DNA of 62,780 nt. Origin: Kiloniellales bacterium. GTDB taxonomy: Bacteria; Pseudomonadota; Alphaproteobacteria; Kiloniellales; JAKSDN01. Shown here piece after piece: positions 35,085 to 47,495 of this stretch. A program made the translations under genes and the position numbers. The DNA lies in assembly GCA_030064845.1 (NCBI GenBank), contig JASJEC010000002.1, positions 1 through 62,780 of the forward strand, written 5' to 3'. The stretch's first letter is position 1, and every line of letters begins with the position of its first letter. The notes below the pieces were generated by a model. The model was not told the DNA's origin and ran no database searches. It was given only the letters and a program-made list of their open reading frames with translations.

Positions 35085-35116
35085 GCCCCGGCGGTTGGTT
35101 CTCCGGCCGCCGGGGC
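35085..35116 (+). terminator. Intra-operon hairpin between urtA and urtB
   Basis: A perfect ten-base stem (GCCCCGGCGG, 35085-35094, against CCGCCGGGGC, 35107-35116) with a 12-base loop follows the urtA stop by 19 bases. No strong T-run follows. Such stems after binding-protein genes usually protect the 3' end of the abundant upstream message or partly terminate, raising UrtA over the permease. Confidence 0.6.
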
Positions 35117-35151
35117 TTCAACCGCTTACTCCAGCCCCGCTTGGAGATGCC

Positions 35152-36747
35152 ATGCTGCGACCCCTGCTGCTCTCGCTCGCGCTGCTGTTCTGCTGCGTCG
35201 CGCCCGCCGCGGCCGACGACGCGAAGCTGATCGGCGCGCTCGACGCCAAGAGCTACAACAAGAAGGCCAAGGCGGTGGAGGCCCTGGCGGCGAGCGGCGC
35301 GCCGCGCGCCGCGCCGGTACTCGAGGCACTGGGCGATGGTCTCCTGTTCCGCCGCAAGGCGGACAAGCGCCTGGTGATCGGTCGCGAGGCGGCCGGCAGC
35401 TACGCCCTGGAAGACGCGGTGACCGGCGATCCCCTGGGCGAGGCGGCCGCCGGCGCGCTCAAGAAGGTCAAGGTCAACAACAAGGTGCGTCGGGCGATCC
35501 GCGCCGCGCTCGGCGCGCTTACGCTGCTTAGTCCGGACCCCGCGGTGCGCCTCTCCGCCGCCGACGCGGTGTTCAAGAGCGCGGACCCCGGGGCGCTGGA
35601 CTCGCTGAACGAGGCGATCGCCCGCGAATCTCTGCCCAAGCTGAAGCAACGCCTGGCCGAGGCGCGCGCCGCCATCGTGCTGAACGGCGATTTCGCCGAG
35701 CCGGAGAAGCTGGCCGCCGTCGAGACGGTGCAGCGGCGCGGCGACCGCGCGGCGCTCTCGCTCCTGGCCGCCGTTGGCGGCGCCAAGGGGCCGGTCGCCG
35801 AGGCGGCCGCGGCGGCGGCCGCGCTGATCGAGCGCGAGCGCGAGCTCTGGGGCGCCGTGCAGAACCTGATCTACGGCCTCAGCCTCGGCTCGGTGCTGCT
35901 GCTGGCGGCGATCGGGCTGGCGATCACCTTCGGGGTCATGGGGGTGATCAACATGGCCCACGGCGAGATGGTCATGATTGGCGCCTACGTGACCTTCGTC
36001 GTGCAGGAGACGATCCGCACGGCCGCGCCCGAGCTGTTCGGCGCCTCGCTGTTCATCGCCATGCCGCTCGCCTTCCTCACCGCCGGCGCCATCGGCGTCG
36101 GGATCGAGCGGGGCATCATCCGCTACCTCTATGGCCGCCCGCTGGAAACCCTGCTGGCCACCTGGGGCCTGTCGCTGGTGCTGCAGCAGGCCGTGCGCTC
36201 GATCTTCGGGCCGACCAACCGCGAGGTCGGCACGCCCGAGTGGATGACCGGCGCCGTGGAGCTGGGTCCCCTTGCGCTGACCTACAACCGCCTGGCGATC
36301 ATCGTCTTCGCGCTGGTGGTCTTCGCGCTCCTGCTGGTGCTGCTGCGCCGCACCGCCTTCGGGCTGCACATGCGCGCGGTCACCCAGAACCGCGAGATGG
36401 CCGGCGCCATGGGAATCCGCACCGGGCGCATCGACGCGCTCACCTTCGGCCTCGGCTCCGGCATCGCGGGGCTGGCCGGCGTGGCGATCAGCCAAATCGA
36501 CAACGTCAGCCCCAACCTCGGCCAGGGCTACATCATCGACAGCTTCATGGTCGTGGTGTTCGGCGGCGTCGGCAATCTCTGGGGCACGCTCCTCGGCGCG
36601 CTCAGCCTGGGCGTCGCCAACAAGTTCCTCGAGCCCTACGCCGGCGCCGTGCTGGGCAAGATCCTGGTGCTGGTCTTCATCATCCTGTTCATCCAGAAGC
36701 GGCCGCGCGGACTCTTCGCGCTCAAGGGCCGGGCGGTGGAGACGTGA
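35152..36747 (+). CDS. urtB: Urea ABC transporter permease UrtB
   Basis: The 531-residue inner-membrane protein has a signal-like start, a soluble N-terminal extension of about 230 residues rich in helices, and then a LivH-type permease domain (from about residue 240: NLIYGLSLGSVLLLAAIGLAITFG, INMAHGEMVMIGAY, GLSLVLQQAVRSIFGPTNREV). The long extension is normal for UrtB. GGAG precedes the ATG at 35152. It imports urea with UrtC, UrtD and UrtE, and overlaps the urtC start by four bases. Confidence 0.93.
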   Translation: MLRPLLLSLALLFCCVAPAAADDAKLIGALDAKSYNKKAKAVEALAASGAPRAAPVLEALGDGLLFRRKADKRLVIGREAAGSYALEDAVTGDPLGEAAAGALKKVKVNNKVRRAIRAALGALTLLSPDPAVRLSAADAVFKSADPGALDSLNEAIARESLPKLKQRLAEARAAIVLNGDFAEPEKLAAVETVQRRGDRAALSLLAAVGGAKGPVAEAAAAAAALIERERELWGAVQNLIYGLSLGSVLLLAAIGLAITFGVMGVINMAHGEMVMIGAYVTFVVQETIRTAAPELFGASLFIAMPLAFLTAGAIGVGIERGIIRYLYGRPLETLLATWGLSLVLQQAVRSIFGPTNREVGTPEWMTGAVELGPLALTYNRLAIIVFALVVFALLLVLLRRTAFGLHMRAVTQNREMAGAMGIRTGRIDALTFGLGSGIAGLAGVAISQIDNVSPNLGQGYIIDSFMVVVFGGVGNLWGTLLGALSLGVANKFLEPYAGAVLGKILVLVFIILFIQKRPRGLFALKGRAVET

Positions 36748-37895
36748 CCGCGCCCGGCGACCGCCTCGGCGCGCTCAGGGACCGCCGCTCGTCGATCTTT
36801 CTCGGACTGCTGCTCGCCACCGCGGTCCTGGTGCCGCTCGGCAACCTGGCCCTGCCGGCCGACCACCCGCTGCACCTCTCGGCCTTCACCGTCACCCTGC
36901 TCGGCAAGTATCTCTGCTACGCGCTGCTCGCCCTCTCGGTCGACCTGATCTGGGGCTACTGCGGCATCCTCTCGCTCGGCCACGGCGCGTTCTTCGCGCT
37001 CGGCGGCTACGCCATGGGCATGTACCTCATGCGCCAGATCGGCACCCGCGGGGTCTACAGCCATCCCGAGCTGCCCGACTTCATGGTCTTCCTCAACTGG
37101 CCTGAGCTACCCTGGTACTGGTACGGCTTCGACTCCTTCCTTTTCGCCCTGCTCATGGTCGTGCTGGTACCCGGCGCGCTGGCCTTCGCGTTCGGCTGGT
37201 TCGCGTTCCGGAGCCGGGTCACCGGCGTCTACCTCTCGATCATCACCCAGGCGATGACCTTCGCGCTCATGCTCGCCTTCTTCCGCAACGACATGGGTTT
37301 CGGCGGCAACAACGGGCTGACAGACTTCAAGGACATCCTCGGCTTCGACCTGCAGGCGGACGGCACGCGCGCCGCGCTCTTCGTCGCCTCGGCGCTGGCG
37401 CTCGCCCTGGGCTACGTCCTCTGCCGCCTCTTGACGACCTCGCGCTTTGGCAAAGTCCTGGTCGCGGTCCGCGACGCCGAAAGCCGGGTGCGCTTCCTGG
37501 GCTACCGGGTCGAATCCTACAAGCTCTTCGCCTTCACGCTCTCGGCCTGCCTGGCCGGTGTCGCCGGGGCGCTCTACGTGCCCCAGGTCGGGATCATCAA
37601 TCCCAGCGAGTTCGCGCCGGCCAACTCGATCGAGGTCGTCGTCTGGGTCGCGGTCGGCGGCCGCGGCACCCTGGTCGGGCCGGTGATCGGCGCCCTGCTG
37701 GTCAACTTCGCCAAGACCTGGTTCACCGGGGCGCTGCCGGAAGTCTGGCTCTTCGCGCTCGGCGCGATCTTCATCGGCGTCACCCTTTTCCTGCCCAAGG
37801 GCGTGGTCGGCCTGTTCAGCCAGATCAGCAGGCGCCTCGCCGAACGCCGGCGCGCCGCCGGGAGGCTCGCGCCGGAACCCGAGGCGGCGGAGTAG
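36744..37895 (+). CDS. urtC: Urea ABC transporter permease UrtC
   Basis: The 383-residue LivM-type permease has about ten membrane segments, with LIWGYCGILSLGHGAFFALGGYAMGMY near residue 69, and AVRDAESRVRFLGYRVESYKLFAFTLSA at the cytoplasmic coupling region. The start is a GTG that overlaps the urtB stop (GTGA), so it is translationally coupled. An alternative upstream start in this frame would lie inside urtB. With UrtB it forms the membrane channel of the urea importer. Confidence 0.93.
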   Translation: MTAPGDRLGALRDRRSSIFLGLLLATAVLVPLGNLALPADHPLHLSAFTVTLLGKYLCYALLALSVDLIWGYCGILSLGHGAFFALGGYAMGMYLMRQIGTRGVYSHPELPDFMVFLNWPELPWYWYGFDSFLFALLMVVLVPGALAFAFGWFAFRSRVTGVYLSIITQAMTFALMLAFFRNDMGFGGNNGLTDFKDILGFDLQADGTRAALFVASALALALGYVLCRLLTTSRFGKVLVAVRDAESRVRFLGYRVESYKLFAFTLSACLAGVAGALYVPQVGIINPSEFAPANSIEVVVWVAVGGRGTLVGPVIGALLVNFAKTWFTGALPEVWLFALGAIFIGVTLFLPKGVVGLFSQISRRLAERRRAAGRLAPEPEAAE

Positions 37896-37900
37896 GGGCC

Positions 37901-38653
<753 letters not shown>

Positions 38654-38656
38654 GAA

Positions 38657-39352
38657 TTGCTGGCGGTCAGGGACCTCGACCTCTACTACGGCGCCGCCCA
38701 GGCGCTCCGCCGGGTGTCGCTCGAGGTGCCGCCGGGCCGGGTCACCTGCCTCCTGGGCCGCAACGGGGTCGGCAAGACCAGCCTGCTGCGTGCCATCGTC
38801 GGCCACCTGCCCATCGCCGCGGGCGCGGTCGAGTGGGAAGGCGAGGAGATCTCCCGCCTCGGCCCGCCCGAGCGGGCGCGGCGCGGGCTCGCCTTCGTGC
38901 CCCAGGGGCGCGAGATCTTTCCCCTGCTGAGCGTCCGGGAGAACCTCGAGACCGGCTTCGCTCCCTTGCCCCGCGAGCGCCGGACCATCCCGGACGAGAT
39001 CTTCGAGCTCTTTCCGGTCCTGAAGTCCATGCTGGCGCGCCGCGGCGGCGATCTCTCCGGCGGGCAGCAGCAGCAGCTGGCGATCGCCAGGGCCCTGGTC
39101 ACCCGCCCCCGCCTGCTGATTCTCGACGAGCCCACGGAAGGCATTCAGCCCTCGATTATCAAGGACATCGCGGCGGTCATCGCCCATCTGCGCGCCAAGG
39201 GGGAGCTGGCGATCCTGCTGGTCGAGCAGTACTTCGATTTCGCCCGCGACCTGGCCGACGGCTTCTCGGTCATGGACCGGGGCTCGATCGTGCTGTCGGG
39301 AGACATGGCCGCGGCCGACGAGTCGCGGATCAAGGGTCTGCTGACGGTCTAG
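38657..39352 (+). CDS. urtE: Urea ABC transporter ATPase UrtE
   Basis: The 231-residue LivF-type ATPase has Walker A GRNGVGKTS near residue 35, signature LSGGQQQQLAIARAL, Walker B LLILDEPTEGIQPS and switch His replaced by Gln in ILLVEQYFDFA, as usual for LivF/UrtE. The start is a TTG three bases after the urtD stop, giving the family beginning LLAVRDLDLYYG. It partners UrtD. Confidence 0.93.
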   Translation: MLAVRDLDLYYGAAQALRRVSLEVPPGRVTCLLGRNGVGKTSLLRAIVGHLPIAAGAVEWEGEEISRLGPPERARRGLAFVPQGREIFPLLSVRENLETGFAPLPRERRTIPDEIFELFPVLKSMLARRGGDLSGGQQQQLAIARALVTRPRLLILDEPTEGIQPSIIKDIAAVIAHLRAKGELAILLVEQYFDFARDLADGFSVMDRGSIVLSGDMAAADESRIKGLLTV

Positions 39353-39390
39353 CCATGAACCAAGAAGACTGAAGGAGAAGGAGAAAAGCC

Positions 39391-39603
39391 ATGCCGATTC
39401 GGCCGTTTCTCGCAGCACTGACCGGCGCCCTGCTCTTTGCGGCGCCGCGGGCGTTCGCCCATCCCGGCGGGCACGTCGCCGGCCTGGACCAGTCCGGGCT
39501 GTCGCATCTGCTCACCGACCCCTATCATCTTGTCGTCTTCGGAGCCTCGGCGACGCTCATCCTGGCCTGCCTGGAGTGGCTGAGGCGCCGGACCGGAAAG
39601 TAG
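39391..39603 (+). CDS. Small His-containing membrane protein between urtE and ureD
   Basis: The 70-residue product has a signal peptide (about 1-23), a short histidine-bearing stretch (HPGGHVAGLDQSGLSHLLTDPYH) and one C-terminal helix (about 46-61). It resembles the beginning of HupE/UreJ nickel permeases (HPGH, AGFAHP...LDHLL) but is far shorter, so it is not a complete permease. A strong AAGGAGAAGGAG site precedes the ATG. Its place in the urease operon suggests a link to nickel, an inference only. It could also be a degraded UreJ. Confidence 0.6.
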   Translation: MPIRPFLAALTGALLFAAPRAFAHPGGHVAGLDQSGLSHLLTDPYHLVVFGASATLILACLEWLRRRTGK

Positions 39604-39616
39604 GGGAAGCAGCGCG

Positions 39617-40483
39617 GTGCCTGGATTGCCGGATCGGGACAGCGGCGCCCGGGTCATTCCGTTTCCAAAGCCGCCCCGTCTCGAACGGGCGCGCGGCGAG
39701 GCCGCCGTCGCCTTCGCCGGCGGCGCGCGGGGCACGGCCGTCGCCGACCTCTATCAGGCCGGCTGCGCCAAGCTTCGGCTGCCCGCCCCGGAGCCGGGCC
39801 GCCCGCGGGAGGCGGTTCTGATCAACACGGCGGGCGGCCTGACCGACGGCGACCTGCTGCGCCAGCGGGTCGCCTGGGAAGCGGACAGCGAGGCGTTGGT
39901 GACGTCCCAGGCAGCCGAGCGGATCTACCGCTCGCGTCAGGACTGGGCGGCGATCGACACGGCCCTGACCGTGGGCCCGCGGGCCCGAGCTCTCTGGCTG
40001 CCCCAGGAGACGATCCTGTTCGACGGCGCGAAGCTGCGGCGCGCGACCGAAGTGGAGATCGACGGCTCGGCCGAGTTGATCGCCTGCGAGGGTCTCGTCT
40101 TCGGGCGCCACGCCATGGGCGAGGAGGTGAACCAGGGCGCCATCACCGAGAGCTGGCGGATCAGCTCCGCCGGCCGGCTGCTCTTCGCCGACACCTTTCG
40201 CCTCGAGGGTCCGATCGCCGGAAGTCTGGCGCGGCCGGCGGTCGCCGACGGGGCGAAAGCCCTGGCGACTCTGCTCTATGTCGGGCCGGACGCGCCCGGC
40301 CGACTCGCGCGGCTTCGAGACTTGCCGGAGGAGGGGGCTCTGCGCGCGGCCTCGAGCGCCCTCGGCCCCGTTGTGGTGACCCGCGTCCTGGCCGACAGCG
40401 GGGCGGCGCTGAGGCGCGCGGTTACGGCCGCGCTGGCCGCCCTCAGGGGCACCTCGGACATGCCGCGGGTCTGGTCCTGTTGA
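39617..40483 (+). CDS. ureD: Urease accessory protein UreD
   Basis: The 288-residue protein matches UreD (UreH): [39 protein letters not shown] near the N-terminus, [23 protein letters not shown], and the FGRHAMGEE segment. UreD is the scaffold of the UreDFG activation complex that delivers nickel to apo-urease. The start is GTG with an AGGGGAAG site. It precedes ureA, as in many alphaproteobacteria. Confidence 0.93.
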   Translation: MPGLPDRDSGARVIPFPKPPRLERARGEAAVAFAGGARGTAVADLYQAGCAKLRLPAPEPGRPREAVLINTAGGLTDGDLLRQRVAWEADSEALVTSQAAERIYRSRQDWAAIDTALTVGPRARALWLPQETILFDGAKLRRATEVEIDGSAELIACEGLVFGRHAMGEEVNQGAITESWRISSAGRLLFADTFRLEGPIAGSLARPAVADGAKALATLLYVGPDAPGRLARLRDLPEEGALRAASSALGPVVVTRVLADSGAALRRAVTAALAALRGTSDMPRVWSC

Positions 40484-40505
40484 ACGAGAGGGGAGGGAGG
40501 AAAGC

Positions 40506-40808
40506 GTGAACTTGACCCCGAGAGAAAAGGACAAGCTGCTGATCAGTATGGCGGCGATGGTGGCGCGCCGGCGGCTCGAGCGCGGCGTGAAGCTGAACCA
40601 CCCGGAGGCGATCGCCTTGATCTCGGACTTCGTGGTCGAAGGCGCCCGCGACGGCCGATCGGTGGCCGACCTCATGGCCGCGGGCGGCAAGGTCCTGACC
40701 CGTGAACAGGTCATGGAGGGCGTGGCCGAGATGATCCACGATGTCCAGGTCGAGGCGACCTTTCCCGACGGGACCAAGCTGGTCACCGTGCACGAGCCGA
40801 TCCGGTGA
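40506..40808 (+). CDS. ureA: Urease gamma subunit UreA
   Basis: The 100-residue protein is full length for Ure[40 protein letters not shown], then [13 protein letters not shown], and [24 protein letters not shown] at the end. It is one of three subunits of the cytosolic urease that hydrolyses urea to ammonia and carbamate. The start is GTG with GGAGGGAGGAAAG upstream. Confidence 0.97.
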   Translation: MNLTPREKDKLLISMAAMVARRRLERGVKLNHPEAIALISDFVVEGARDGRSVADLMAAGGKVLTREQVMEGVAEMIHDVQVEATFPDGTKLVTVHEPIR

Positions 40809-40833
40809 GGGCCCGGGAGATGAGGAGAGAGCG

Positions 40834-42854
<2,021 letters not shown>

Positions 42855-42863
42855 GGCGAGGCC

Positions 42864-43328
42864 ATGTCCAATCCCGTCAATCACGTGGCGCGCGCGGTCA
42901 GGCCGGCCGGTCAGTGGAGCGGCGCGCCGCTCGACAGTGCGACGCTGGACTACGAAGAGCGATTCCGGCGCCGGATCGTCCTCACCTGCGACGGTGGCAC
43001 GCGGGTCCTGCTGGACCTGGCAGACGCCCAGCTGCTCAACGACGGCGACGCCCTGGTCTCCGAGGCGGGCGCGCTGATCGCGGTCAGGGCCAAACCGGAG
43101 GCCCTGCTCGAGGTGCGCGGCGCCAGCCCGCGGCATCTCTTGCGGCTCGCCTGGCACCTCGGCAACCGGCATCTGCCGACCGAGATCCATGGCGATCGCC
43201 TGCTGGTGCGGGACGATCACGTGATCGCCGACATGCTGATGAAGCAGGGCGCCGAGGTGAGGGCGCTCGTGGCGCCCTTCAATCCCGAGGGCGGGGCCTA
43301 TGGCCCCGGCAGGACCCATGGCCACTGA
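42864..43328 (+). CDS. ureE: Urease accessory protein UreE
   Basis: The 154-residue nickel chaperone has the N-terminal domain (ARAVRPAGQWSGAPLDSATLDYEERFRRRIVLTCDGG) and the metal-binding domain with LAWHLGNRHLPTEIHGDRLLVRDDHVIADML. Its C-terminus ends THGH and lacks the long histidine tail of some UreE proteins. It hands nickel to UreG. The 3' end overlaps ureF by 11 bases. Confidence 0.92.
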   Translation: MSNPVNHVARAVRPAGQWSGAPLDSATLDYEERFRRRIVLTCDGGTRVLLDLADAQLLNDGDALVSEAGALIAVRAKPEALLEVRGASPRHLLRLAWHLGNRHLPTEIHGDRLLVRDDHVIADMLMKQGAEVRALVAPFNPEGGAYGPGRTHGH

Positions 43329-44009
43329 CGACCTCGACCCTGCGGCATTCTACAGGCTGGTCGCCTGGCTGTCGCCGGCCTACCCGGTCGGCGCCTTCAG
43401 CTACAGCCACGGGCTCGAGTTCGCGGTCGAGTCCGGCCAGGTGCGCGACGCCGAGACGGCGCTGCTTTGGATCGAGGACGTCCTGCGCCTGGGCGGCGCG
43501 CGCAACGACGGCGTCTTCCTGGCCTCCGCCCACCGGGCGGCCGGCCGGAAGGACCGCGCGGCGCTGATCGCCGTTGCCGAGCTGGCGGCGGCCTTCGCGC
43601 CCAGCGCCGAGCTGGCTCTGGAAACCGGTGCCCAGGGCGCCGCCTTCCTGCAGACCACACGCCGGGCCTGGCCCTGCGCGGCCCTGGACTGGCTCGCCGA
43701 GAGCTGGCCGGGGCCCTATGCCTATCCGGTCGCGGTCGGCGTGGCGGCGGCTGGCCACGGAGTCGCCGCCGTGCCCGCCTTGACCGCCTATCTCGGCGCC
43801 TTCGCCGCCAACCTCGTGTCCGCTGCGGTGCGCCTGGTCCCGCTCGGCCAGAGCGACGGCCAGCGCCTCATCGCGGCGCTGGAGCCTCTGGTGGTGGCAG
43901 GGGCTGGCGAGCTCAGCGCGGCCACGCTCGAGGAGGTTGGCACGGCGAGCTTCATGGTCGACTACGCGTCGATGAAACACGAAACCCAGTACACGAGGTT
44001 GTTCAGATC

Positions 44010-44013
<4 letters not shown>
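43318..44013 (+). CDS. ureF: Urease accessory protein UreF
   Basis: The 231-residue helical protein contains the UreF pattern [23 protein letters not shown] near the start and [23 protein letters not shown] in the middle. It links UreD and UreG in the activation complex and checks GTP hydrolysis. ATG at 43318 has AGGA upstream; another ATG 18 bases earlier is in frame. Its stop overlaps the ureG start. Confidence 0.92.
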
Positions 44014-44642
<629 letters not shown>

Positions 44643-44649
44643 CGGGCTG

Positions 44650-44675
44650 CGGGGCGGCATTATCGGGCCGCGCCG
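44650..44675 (+). terminator. Possible terminator hairpin after ureG
   Basis: Arms 44650-44658 and 44667-44675 pair at eight of nine positions, eight bases after the ureG stop. No T-run follows, so it may be a weak or Rho-assisted stop. Confidence 0.35.
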
Positions 44676-44830
44676 TCGACGAGGACACTCTCCCAGCCGC
44701 TAATGGAGGCTGCGCGGCGCGGCGTCGGCCAAGAGCCGCCCTGCCTTGCAGAGGGCATTCCGGTCATTGCATCCTAAGGCCGGTAGGCGCGGGGTCTGGA
44801 GGATGATCCCGGACGCGGAAGGGAAAGATC

Positions 44831-45562
44831 ATGAAGCTCGAACGAGGGGGTCTCGGGGTTCTCATTTGGACGACGTGTCTCGTCGCCTTGTTCCTCTTCC
44901 CGCCGAACGGGCAGGCCGAGACCGTCAAGGTGGGAGACATAGAGATCGACCCTCAGGATTTCTCGTCTCAGCAAGACCCGCAGGCGAGAGTGGCCAAGTG
45001 TCTGGCGTGCCACGGCGAGCATGCGGGCGGCGACATCGATTTCGGCCCCGACGTCCACTTCGGCACGCCGGCCTTGCGGGGCATGGAGCAGGAATATCTC
45101 AAGCAGTCGCTGATCGACTACAAGACCGGGAGCCGGCCGCACGAAGAAATGCAGGTGATCGCAGCCATGCTGGATGAGGAAACCATCGACTTCATGGCGC
45201 GCACCTTCGCCGCCTATCCGGCCCCGCCTTTGAAGACCCCCGACGCGCTCGCAAAGCTGGCGAAAGAGGACCTCCGGTTTCGGAGGGGGCAGTCCATCGC
45301 GCAGGAGGGCGTGCTCGAAAAAGAGGTTCCCGCCTGCATGGGCTGCCACGGCGCTTCGGGCGAAGGCGATGCCGACCTGGGGCCCCGCCTGGCAGGCCAG
45401 AACAGCATCTATGTTCAACAGCAGTTCAAGGCCTATGCCGATCAATCACGGCAATCGGCGCAGGCCGAGATCATGCAGCCGGTCGCCGCCGGCTTGTCTG
45501 CCGAGGAAATCGACGCCGTCGCCTACTATTACCAGCACCTTGTTGAAGCGGGAGAACCCTAG
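44831..45562 (+). CDS. Dihaem c-type cytochrome (c4-like)
   Basis: The 243-residue protein has a signal peptide (cut near NGQA-ET at about residue 29) and two haem sites, Cys57-Leu-Ala-Cys-His61 and Cys169-Met-Gly-Cys-His173, in two cytochrome domains. Methionines in EEMQVIAAML and AEIMQPVA could be the axial ligands. It acts in the periplasm as an electron carrier. The secreted flavoprotein gene starts 41 bases downstream on the same strand, so the cytochrome is the likely electron acceptor for it. The 188 bases upstream hold no gene that I can see. Confidence 0.9.
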   Translation: MKLERGGLGVLIWTTCLVALFLFPPNGQAETVKVGDIEIDPQDFSSQQDPQARVAKCLACHGEHAGGDIDFGPDVHFGTPALRGMEQEYLKQSLIDYKTGSRPHEEMQVIAAMLDEETIDFMARTFAAYPAPPLKTPDALAKLAKEDLRFRRGQSIAQEGVLEKEVPACMGCHGASGEGDADLGPRLAGQNSIYVQQQFKAYADQSRQSAQAEIMQPVAAGLSAEEIDAVAYYYQHLVEAGEP

Positions 45563-45603
45563 AGTCGTCTGTCGATCATAGTGAAGGCGCTGGAAGGAGC
45601 TCC

Positions 45604-47079
45604 ATGAGAAGACGATCTTTCTGCGGGTCCGCCGTTGCGACCGGCCTGGTAGGCTTTCCCTTCAGCGCGATCTCGGCCGGGACCCGTCCTACCGCCGACG
45701 TTCCAGCGGCTAGCCTTTCCGGCGAGGAGACCGTGCTCGAGAAGGCGGCGGTCGAGGAATTCGCCGAGGCCTTAAAGGGTGAACTGCTGGTCAAGGGGGC
45801 GCCGGGCTACGAGGACGCACGAAAAGTCTGGAACGGCAGGCACGACCGCACCCCGGCGCTGATCGCCCGTTGCGCGGACACCGAAGACGTCAGCAAGGCC
45901 GTCGATTTCGCGCGCGAGCGCAGCTTGCTGTCGGCGGTTCGGGGCGGGGGCCACAGCTACTTCGGCAGATCAACCTGTGAAGGCGGTCTGATCATAGACC
46001 TGTCGGCGATCAGCGGCGTCGAAGTCGACCCTCAGAGGCGCCGCGCGCGCGTGGGCGGCGGCGCCCTGGTCCATGACCTGGACGTGGCGAGCCAAGCGCA
46101 GGGGCTGGCCACGACGACCGGCGTGGTGTCCCACATCGGCGTCGGCGGCCTGACGTTGAACGGCGGATTCGGCCGGCTGAACCGCAAGTTCGGCATGACC
46201 ATCGACAATCTGCTTGCCGCCGACATTGTGACGGCGGATGGAAAGGTACGCCGGGTGAGCGCGGAGGAGAACCCCGACCTTTTCTGGGGTATCCGCGGCG
46301 GAGGCGGTAACTTCGGCGCAGTCACCGCTTTCGAGTTCATGCTGCATCCCGTTGGTCCGTCGTTGCTCGCCGGCGGCGTCATCTGGCCGATCTCTCAGGC
46401 ACGCGACGTGCTGGAGTTCTGGGCCGAGTATTCGGCCGGGCTGTCGGACGAGCTCTACGCGGCGCCCTTCATGGGTCCCGGTGGGGATGACGAGAAGGGT
46501 ATCGTCGGCATGGACGTTCTCTACGTCGGCGATCCAGGGGCCGGCGAGAAGGAACTGGCGCCGCTCCGCCAGTTCGGAAAGCCGGCCGAGGACAGTGTCG
46601 GCATGGTCGACTACATCGCCACCCAGACAGCGATCGACGCAGCCTCCGCGCACGGAAATCGCTACGACGTCAGGACCGGCATGGTGGCGACCTTTACACA
46701 GGACCTCGTCGACGCGCTGGTCGAGAGCTTCCGTCCGCTGCCCGGTTACGACCTGTACTTCAACACCTGCGGCGGCGCCGTGTCCCGGGTCGCCGAGGAT
46801 GCGACGGCTTGGCCGCATCGGCGCGCCGAGACCATGATCGGGATCACGGCGAGCTGGAGCGATGCCGCGGAGGACGAGGCCAGGATCGCTACGCTCGGCG
46901 ACTGGTGGTCGGCCTTCGAGCCTCTCACCAAGGGTTACTACAACAACCTGCGCGAAGAGTCGGAGAGCCGGACGGTCGCGAACTTCGGGCCGGCTTACCC
47001 CCGGCTGCTGCAGTTGAAGAATACCTACGACCCGAGCAACCTTTTCCGGCTCAACGCCAACATCAAGCCGACAGTCTAG
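45604..47079 (+). CDS. Secreted FAD-linked oxidoreductase (BBE family, Tat-type signal)
   Basis: The 491-residue protein begins MRRRSFCGSAVATGLVGF, a twin-arginine-like signal. The FAD_binding_4 domain (about 85-220) carries GGGHSYFG, whose His117 is at the covalent-FAD position of BBE-type enzymes, and GVGGLTLNGGFGRLNRKFG; the second covalent Cys position reads as Ser-His (VSHIGVGG), so attachment would be single. The C-terminus has the BBE element (YYNN, then NLFRLNANI). Partners oxidise sugars, alcohols or alkaloid-like compounds. The preceding cytochrome gene suggests a periplasmic dehydrogenase passing electrons to cytochrome c. Confidence 0.87.
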   Translation: MRRRSFCGSAVATGLVGFPFSAISAGTRPTADVPAASLSGEETVLEKAAVEEFAEALKGELLVKGAPGYEDARKVWNGRHDRTPALIARCADTEDVSKAVDFARERSLLSAVRGGGHSYFGRSTCEGGLIIDLSAISGVEVDPQRRRARVGGGALVHDLDVASQAQGLATTTGVVSHIGVGGLTLNGGFGRLNRKFGMTIDNLLAADIVTADGKVRRVSAEENPDLFWGIRGGGGNFGAVTAFEFMLHPVGPSLLAGGVIWPISQARDVLEFWAEYSAGLSDELYAAPFMGPGGDDEKGIVGMDVLYVGDPGAGEKELAPLRQFGKPAEDSVGMVDYIATQTAIDAASAHGNRYDVRTGMVATFTQDLVDALVESFRPLPGYDLYFNTCGGAVSRVAEDATAWPHRRAETMIGITASWSDAAEDEARIATLGDWWSAFEPLTKGYYNNLREESESRTVANFGPAYPRLLQLKNTYDPSNLFRLNANIKPTV

Positions 47080-47152
47080 CGCAGCGCGGGTTCAACGGCG
47101 CTCGGCACCTGGCGCCCGGACCGCCGTCCTGCCCGCGCCCGCCGCGACCTTC

Positions 47153-47329
47153 ATGGATTTCTTCAGGAAGTTGGCCGTAAGGACGACGATGGTCCTCGAC
47201 CGACAGGACGAGCCCGTTCTCCAGACGATCGAAGAGGAGATCACGGCCGGCCTGGCTCGGTTCAAGGTGGACGGCACATTGCAGATCCCGATGCCGGCGA
47301 TCGTCGTCTCCGGTCGCAATCGCGGTTGA
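47153..47329 (+). pseudogene. Probable 3' remnant of a SAM-dependent methyltransferase
   Basis: The frame reads MDFFRKLAVRTTMVLDR, then a run with LARFKVDGTLQIPMPAIVVSGR before the stop. The end matches the last strand of small class I SAM methyltransferases (pattern RF.DG.L.IP..A.VVSGR). The conserved SAM-binding core is absent upstream, where the frame stays open but carries no motif. The remnant lies in the 416-base gap between the flavoprotein and permease genes. It could also be a chance frame; the family call rests on the C-terminus. Confidence 0.45.
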
Positions 47330-47495
47330 GCAGCACGGCTGCCGCAGATCGCACCGATTCTCGCTGGTCCATAGCCGGGGGTTGCAAAACTATCGCCCCA
47401 GTCTCATTCGTTCGGATTACTCTTACGACCGGCGTCAAGGTTCTTGGCCCGGTGCAGAGCGTGGCCGGATCGCCACGGCGGAGGGGAACGTAGGG

